DNA from: Hyphomonas sp.
Lineage (GTDB): Bacteria; Pseudomonadota; Alphaproteobacteria; Caulobacterales; Hyphomonadaceae
Direction: 5' to 3'
Length of the DNA stretch: 8,946 nucleotides
Assembly (NCBI GenBank): GCA_003486945.1
Contig: DNFL01000089.1
Location: 1-8,946, forward strand
In this document: positions 6,708 to 8,946 of the stretch, one piece after another
Layout: every line of letters starts with the position of its first letter
Numbering within the stretch: position 1 is the stretch's first letter
The notes under the pieces: generated by a model
Told to the model about the DNA's origin: nothing
Database searches by the model: none
Seen by the model: only the letters and a program-made list of their open reading frames with translations
Translations under genes and position numbers: made by a program

Positions 6708-7148
6708 TTACGGCGCCGGATCGGGTTGGGGGATCATGAAGTGGGCGGTGATGGCGGAGACGGGGTCGTTGCGGGTTTCCTGCCAGGCTTCGGCGCGGAC
6801 GGAGGCCATGCGGCGACCCATCTTCATCACGAAGGCGCGGGCGTATAGATCCTTGGCGTGGCCCTGGCGCAGGTAGTCGATGGTGATGTTGATGGGGCGC
6901 GGCGGGCGCGCCATGTCGGACACAAGAAAGACCTGCAACATTGCGGTCAGCTCGAGGAATGAGGCAATGGCGCCGCCGTGCAGGGCGCGGATCGTGACAT
7001 TGCCGATCAGCTTTTCCTGGAAGGGGAGGATGGCAGTCATCTCGTCGCCGAGGATTTCGCAGCGCATGCCGAGCGACTGAGCGAAGGGCATGCCTTTCAG
7101 GATCGTGTCGATTTCGTCCGCGCGCGGATTGGTGAGATCAGGGTTCAT
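6708..7148 (-). CDS. PaaI-family hotdog thioesterase (second gene of pair, Glu-type)
   Basis: Probable acyl-CoA thioesterase that hydrolyses a CoA thioester to free acid and CoA in the cytoplasm; the acyl group is unknown. It has 146 residues, a normal single-hotdog length. The core motif 'LHGGAIASFLELTAM' has H57-G-G59 and an acidic residue nine positions after the His, here E66, where many PaaI-type enzymes carry Asp. 'ITIDYLRQG' (89-97) and 'AEAWQETRNDPVSAITAHFMI' form the later strands. The start ATG 7148 overlaps the stop of the upstream thioesterase gene (shared ATGA) and has no strong close ribosome-binding site, so it is probably translated by coupling. The frame runs further upstream to 7283, but that part lies inside the other thioesterase gene and is not conserved-looking. 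Confidence 0.93.
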   Translation of the reverse strand: MNPDLTNPRADEIDTILKGMPFAQSLGMRCEILGDEMTAILPFQEKLIGNVTIRALHGGAIASFLELTAMLQVFLVSDMARPPRPINITIDYLRQGHAKDLYARAFVMKMGRRMASVRAEAWQETRNDPVSAITAHFMIPQPDPAP

Positions 7149-7624
7149 TTGCCGGATTTCCCGCCGCCGAAGCGCGGCTTGTTGATGGCGAAGGTGCCCT
7201 GCGAGGAGGCGATCAGCCGGTCGCGGGTTTCGTGATAGGCCCAGGCGCGGGTGAAGCAGACCGTACGGGTGAGATGGTAGCACTCGGCCTCGCCGATGAT
7301 GTCGAGGCTCTTGGTGGCGGGGCGCATGTAATCGATGCGCAGGTCGATGGTGGCAACAAAGCGCAGTTGGGTCATCGCCGAGGTGCAGGCCATGCCGGAG
7401 AGGTTGTCGAGGAAGGTGGTGATGACGCCGCCATGGATGACGCCGGTTTCAGGGTCGCCGACGAGGTGCTCGGCCCAGGGCTGGATACCCCAGACATGGC
7501 CCTTCTCGACCTTGGTGACGCGGAATCGCGTTTCGTTTGCCCATGGGACAACGTCGCGCATCACATTGATGTTCTCGTTCATGATTGCCGCGATGTCATA
7601 CTGCTTTTTCGGCTTGTCGGTCAT
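7145..7624 (-). CDS. PaaI-family hotdog thioesterase (first gene of pair, Asp-type)
   Basis: Probable acyl-CoA thioesterase of 159 residues, substrate unknown. The motif 'VIHGGVITTFLDNLSGMA' gives H64-G-G66 and D73 as the likely catalytic acid. The strands 'ATIDLRIDYMRPA' (91-103) and 'TRAWAYHETRDRLIASSQGTFAI' parallel those of the downstream gene ('ITIDYLRQG', 'AEAWQETRNDPVSAITAHFMI'), so the two are paralogues. The glycine/lysine tail (FGGGKSGK) is probably disordered. I chose ATG 7624: residues from there fit the family, whereas the open frame further upstream (to 7984) is antisense to the monooxygenase. The upstream ribosome signal is weak (GGGG about 8 bases before). The TGA stop at 7147-7145 shares bases with the next start. 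The gene is divergent from the monooxygenase gene, 96 bp away. Confidence 0.93.
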   Translation of the reverse strand: MTDKPKKQYDIAAIMNENINVMRDVVPWANETRFRVTKVEKGHVWGIQPWAEHLVGDPETGVIHGGVITTFLDNLSGMACTSAMTQLRFVATIDLRIDYMRPATKSLDIIGEAECYHLTRTVCFTRAWAYHETRDRLIASSQGTFAINKPRFGGGKSGK

Positions 7625-7644
7625 GCCGCGGCCCCGTTTCGGAT

Positions 7645-7672
7645 TTGACGCCCTCAAAACGCCGGATAACAT
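7645..7672 (+). promoter_or_regulatory. Candidate sigma-70-like promoter of the monooxygenase gene
   Basis: TTGACG (7645-7650, 5 of 6 to consensus) is followed after 16 bases by TAACAT (7667-7672, 4 of 6). The predicted transcript start near 7679-7680 leaves a leader of about 41 bases. The -35 box sits in a short dyad, TTTGA-CGCCC-TCAAA (7644-7658), which could be an operator or chance. A GANTC site (GACTC, 7680-7684) falls at the predicted start. Confidence 0.5.
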
Positions 7673-7705
7673 CGCAGCGGACTCATGGAAACGGGAAACC
7701 CTCAG

Positions 7706-7712
7706 GGAAGGA
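7706..7712 (+). promoter_or_regulatory. Ribosome-binding site of the monooxygenase gene
   Basis: GGAAGGA lies 8 bases before ATG 7721. It favours this start over the in-frame ATG at 7685, which has no Shine-Dalgarno sequence and would add 12 residues unlike the family. Confidence 0.65.
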
Positions 7713-7720
7713 TTAAGGCT

Positions 7721-8946
7721 ATGGCGTTTGACGCTGCGGCAAAGCCGAAGACCTGCATTATCGGCGCGGGCTGTTCGGGCTTCACGATGGCAAAGCGGCT
7801 GAAGGATCACGGGCTGCCATACGATTGCTTCGAGAAATCGGACAATGTCGGCGGCAACTGGTATTACAACAACCCGAACGGGGTATCGTCCTGCTACCAG
7901 TCGCTGCATATCGACACGTCGAAATGGCGCCTGGCCTTCGAAGACTTCGCCGTACCGGAGGACTGGCCGGACTTTCCGCACCATGCTCAGCTACAGCAGT
8001 ATTTCAACGATTATGTCGACCATTTCGGGCTGCGCGAAACGATCACGTTCAATACCGCGGTGACGGATGTGGCCGACCTGCCGGGCGGGCGATACCGGGT
8101 GACGCTGTCGACCGGCGAGACGCGCGATTATGATGCGGTGTGCGTGGCGAACGGGCACCACTGGGATGCGCGGATGCCGAAATATCCGGGCACGTTTGAC
8201 GGATACCAGGTGCACTCGCACCATTACCGCGATCCGTTCGAGCCTTATGATTTCCGGGGCAAGCGCGTGATGATTGTCGGGGCGGGCAATTCGGCGATGG
8301 ATATTTCGTCCGAGCTTTCGCAGCGGCCCATCTCGGAGAAGCTGTTCATCTCGATGCGGCGGGGCGTGTGGGTGCTGCCGAAATACATGGACGGCAAACC
8401 GGCGGACAAGGCGGTGCTGCCAGCCTGGATGCCGCCGAGTGTCGGCCGGTCTCTCGCCAAGGCGAAGATACGCAAGACGATCGGCAATATGGAAGACTAT
8501 GGCCTGCCGAAGCCGGACCATGAGCCGCTGGACGGGCATCCGTCCGTATCCGGAGAATTCCTGACGCGGGTGGGCTGCGGCGACATCACGCCGAAGCCGG
8601 GCATCGAGCGGCTGGACGGGGACGGGGTGGTGTTCGCTGACGGCACGCGCGAGAAGATTGACGCGATTGTCTGGGCGACGGGCTACAACACGACTTTCCC
8701 GTTCTTCAAACAGGACGAGCTGACGCCGAAGGACAACGTGTTCCCGCTGTACAAGCGGATGGTGCAGCCGGGGAGGGAGACGCTGTTTTTCCTCGGCCTC
8801 GCGCAGCCCTTGCCGACGCTGGTGAACTTCGCCGAGCAGCAATCCAAACTGGTCGCGGCGGCGCTGACGGGGGCGTATGCGTTTCCTTCGCATGACGAGA
8901 TGCGGCGGGGGGCGAAAGAGGACGAGGAGGGGGACCCTGGGCATTT
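7721..8946 (+). CDS. Flavin-containing monooxygenase (FMO type, 3' end outside window)
   Basis: FAD/NADPH class B monooxygenase that oxygenates soft nucleophiles (N or S atoms); substrate unknown. The frame is open to the window edge with 408 complete codons. Family members are about 440-460 residues, so a few dozen are missing. FAD site: 'CIIGAGCSG' with G15-A-G17-C-S-G20, then 'FEKSDNVGGNWYY'. An FMO-typical stretch follows: 'LHIDTSKWRLAFEDFAVPEDWPDFPHHAQLQQYF'-like order at about residues 66-100. The FMO signature FxGxxxHxxxY is exact: F159, G161, H165, Y169; Tyr at the last place, rather than Trp, argues against a Baeyer-Villiger type I enzyme. NADPH site: 'IVGAGNSAMDIS' with G187-A-G189-N-S-A192. 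A late A319-T-G321 motif ('VWATGYNTTFPF') links the FAD and NADPH domains. Divergent from the thioesterase pair. Homology to trimethylamine monooxygenases is possible but not shown. Confidence 0.95.
   Translation, partial: MAFDAAAKPKTCIIGAGCSGFTMAKRLKDHGLPYDCFEKSDNVGGNWYYNNPNGVSSCYQSLHIDTSKWRLAFEDFAVPEDWPDFPHHAQLQQYFNDYVDHFGLRETITFNTAVTDVADLPGGRYRVTLSTGETRDYDAVCVANGHHWDARMPKYPGTFDGYQVHSHHYRDPFEPYDFRGKRVMIVGAGNSAMDISSELSQRPISEKLFISMRRGVWVLPKYMDGKPADKAVLPAWMPPSVGRSLAKAKIRKTIGNMEDYGLPKPDHEPLDGHPSVSGEFLTRVGCGDITPKPGIERLDGDGVVFADGTREKIDAIVWATGYNTTFPFFKQDELTPKDNVFPLYKRMVQPGRETLFFLGLAQPLPTLVNFAEQQSKLVAAALTGAYAFPSHDEMRRGAKEDEEGDPGH

Noticed and set aside
6318..6848. Plus-strand frame of 176 codons across the DUF6265 gene and following gap
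   Set aside because: Arg-rich, no recognisable domain, no ribosome-binding site, and antisense to a gene with signal peptide and family motifs.
7991..8944. Open frame of 317 codons on the minus strand under the monooxygenase
   Set aside because: Arg/His-rich antisense shadow; the plus strand has FAD, NADPH and FMO signature motifs in a continuous frame.
7721..8946. Baeyer-Villiger monooxygenase
   Set aside because: The signature ends in Tyr (Y169) rather than the Trp of type I Baeyer-Villiger enzymes, and flanking motifs follow the FMO pattern.
1..8946. Mobile element, phage, CRISPR, toxin-antitoxin or defence system
   Set aside because: No transposase, integrase, direct-repeat array, tRNA-edge attachment site or small toxin/antitoxin pair seen; all space is taken by recognisable chromosomal-type genes.

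Overview
The window is high-GC DNA (roughly two thirds G+C by eye). It carries eight protein-coding genes packed tightly on both strands. No RNA gene, mobile element, integrase, CRISPR array or long repeat is visible. Gene content (a minimal PutA without a DNA-binding domain, an alphaproteobacterial-type PstS, coupled PaaI-like thioesterases, a bacterial flavin monooxygenase) and the scarcity of GANTC sites suggest an alphaproteobacterium, perhaps of the Hyphomonadaceae/Caulobacterales group. That placement is an inference from family resemblance, not a database result.

Layout. (1) Bases 1-798: 3' part of a PstS-like phosphate-binding protein gene, cut by the left edge. (2) 803-1909, minus: a GT4 glycosyltransferase, tail to tail with pstS with only 4 bp between stops. 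Both stop codons lie inside a perfect 16-bp palindrome. (3) 2109-5243, plus: putA, the bifunctional proline-to-glutamate enzyme, head to head with the glycosyltransferase across about 200 bp. (4) 5255-6115, plus: an RsiV/DUF3298-like lipoprotein whose ribosome-binding site overlaps the putA stop codon, so probably co-transcribed with putA. (5) 6112-6552, minus: a small secreted DUF6265-like protein whose stop codon interlocks with that of the lipoprotein in a shared CTAG. (6) 6708-7148 and 7145-7624, minus: two hotdog-fold thioesterases of the PaaI type, translationally coupled by an ATGA overlap. (7) 7721-8946, plus: an FAD/NADPH flavin-containing monooxygenase, divergent from the thioesterases across 96 bp that holds a good sigma-70-like promoter. 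It runs off the right edge.

How the genes may work together. putA feeds proline carbon into glutamate. The lipoprotein behind it has no evident metabolic link. PstS next to a glycosyltransferase of the SqdX/MgtA-like type could reflect phosphate-limitation lipid remodelling, but they are convergent and not an operon. The thioesterase pair and the monooxygenase share a divergent control region and could form a small oxidation/acyl-CoA hydrolysis module. Their substrates cannot be read from sequence.

I see no clearly new defence, mobile or RNA system. The points most worth following are the thioesterase pair with different catalytic acids, the lipoprotein coupled to putA, the two interlocked convergent gene ends, and the monooxygenase/thioesterase divergent locus.
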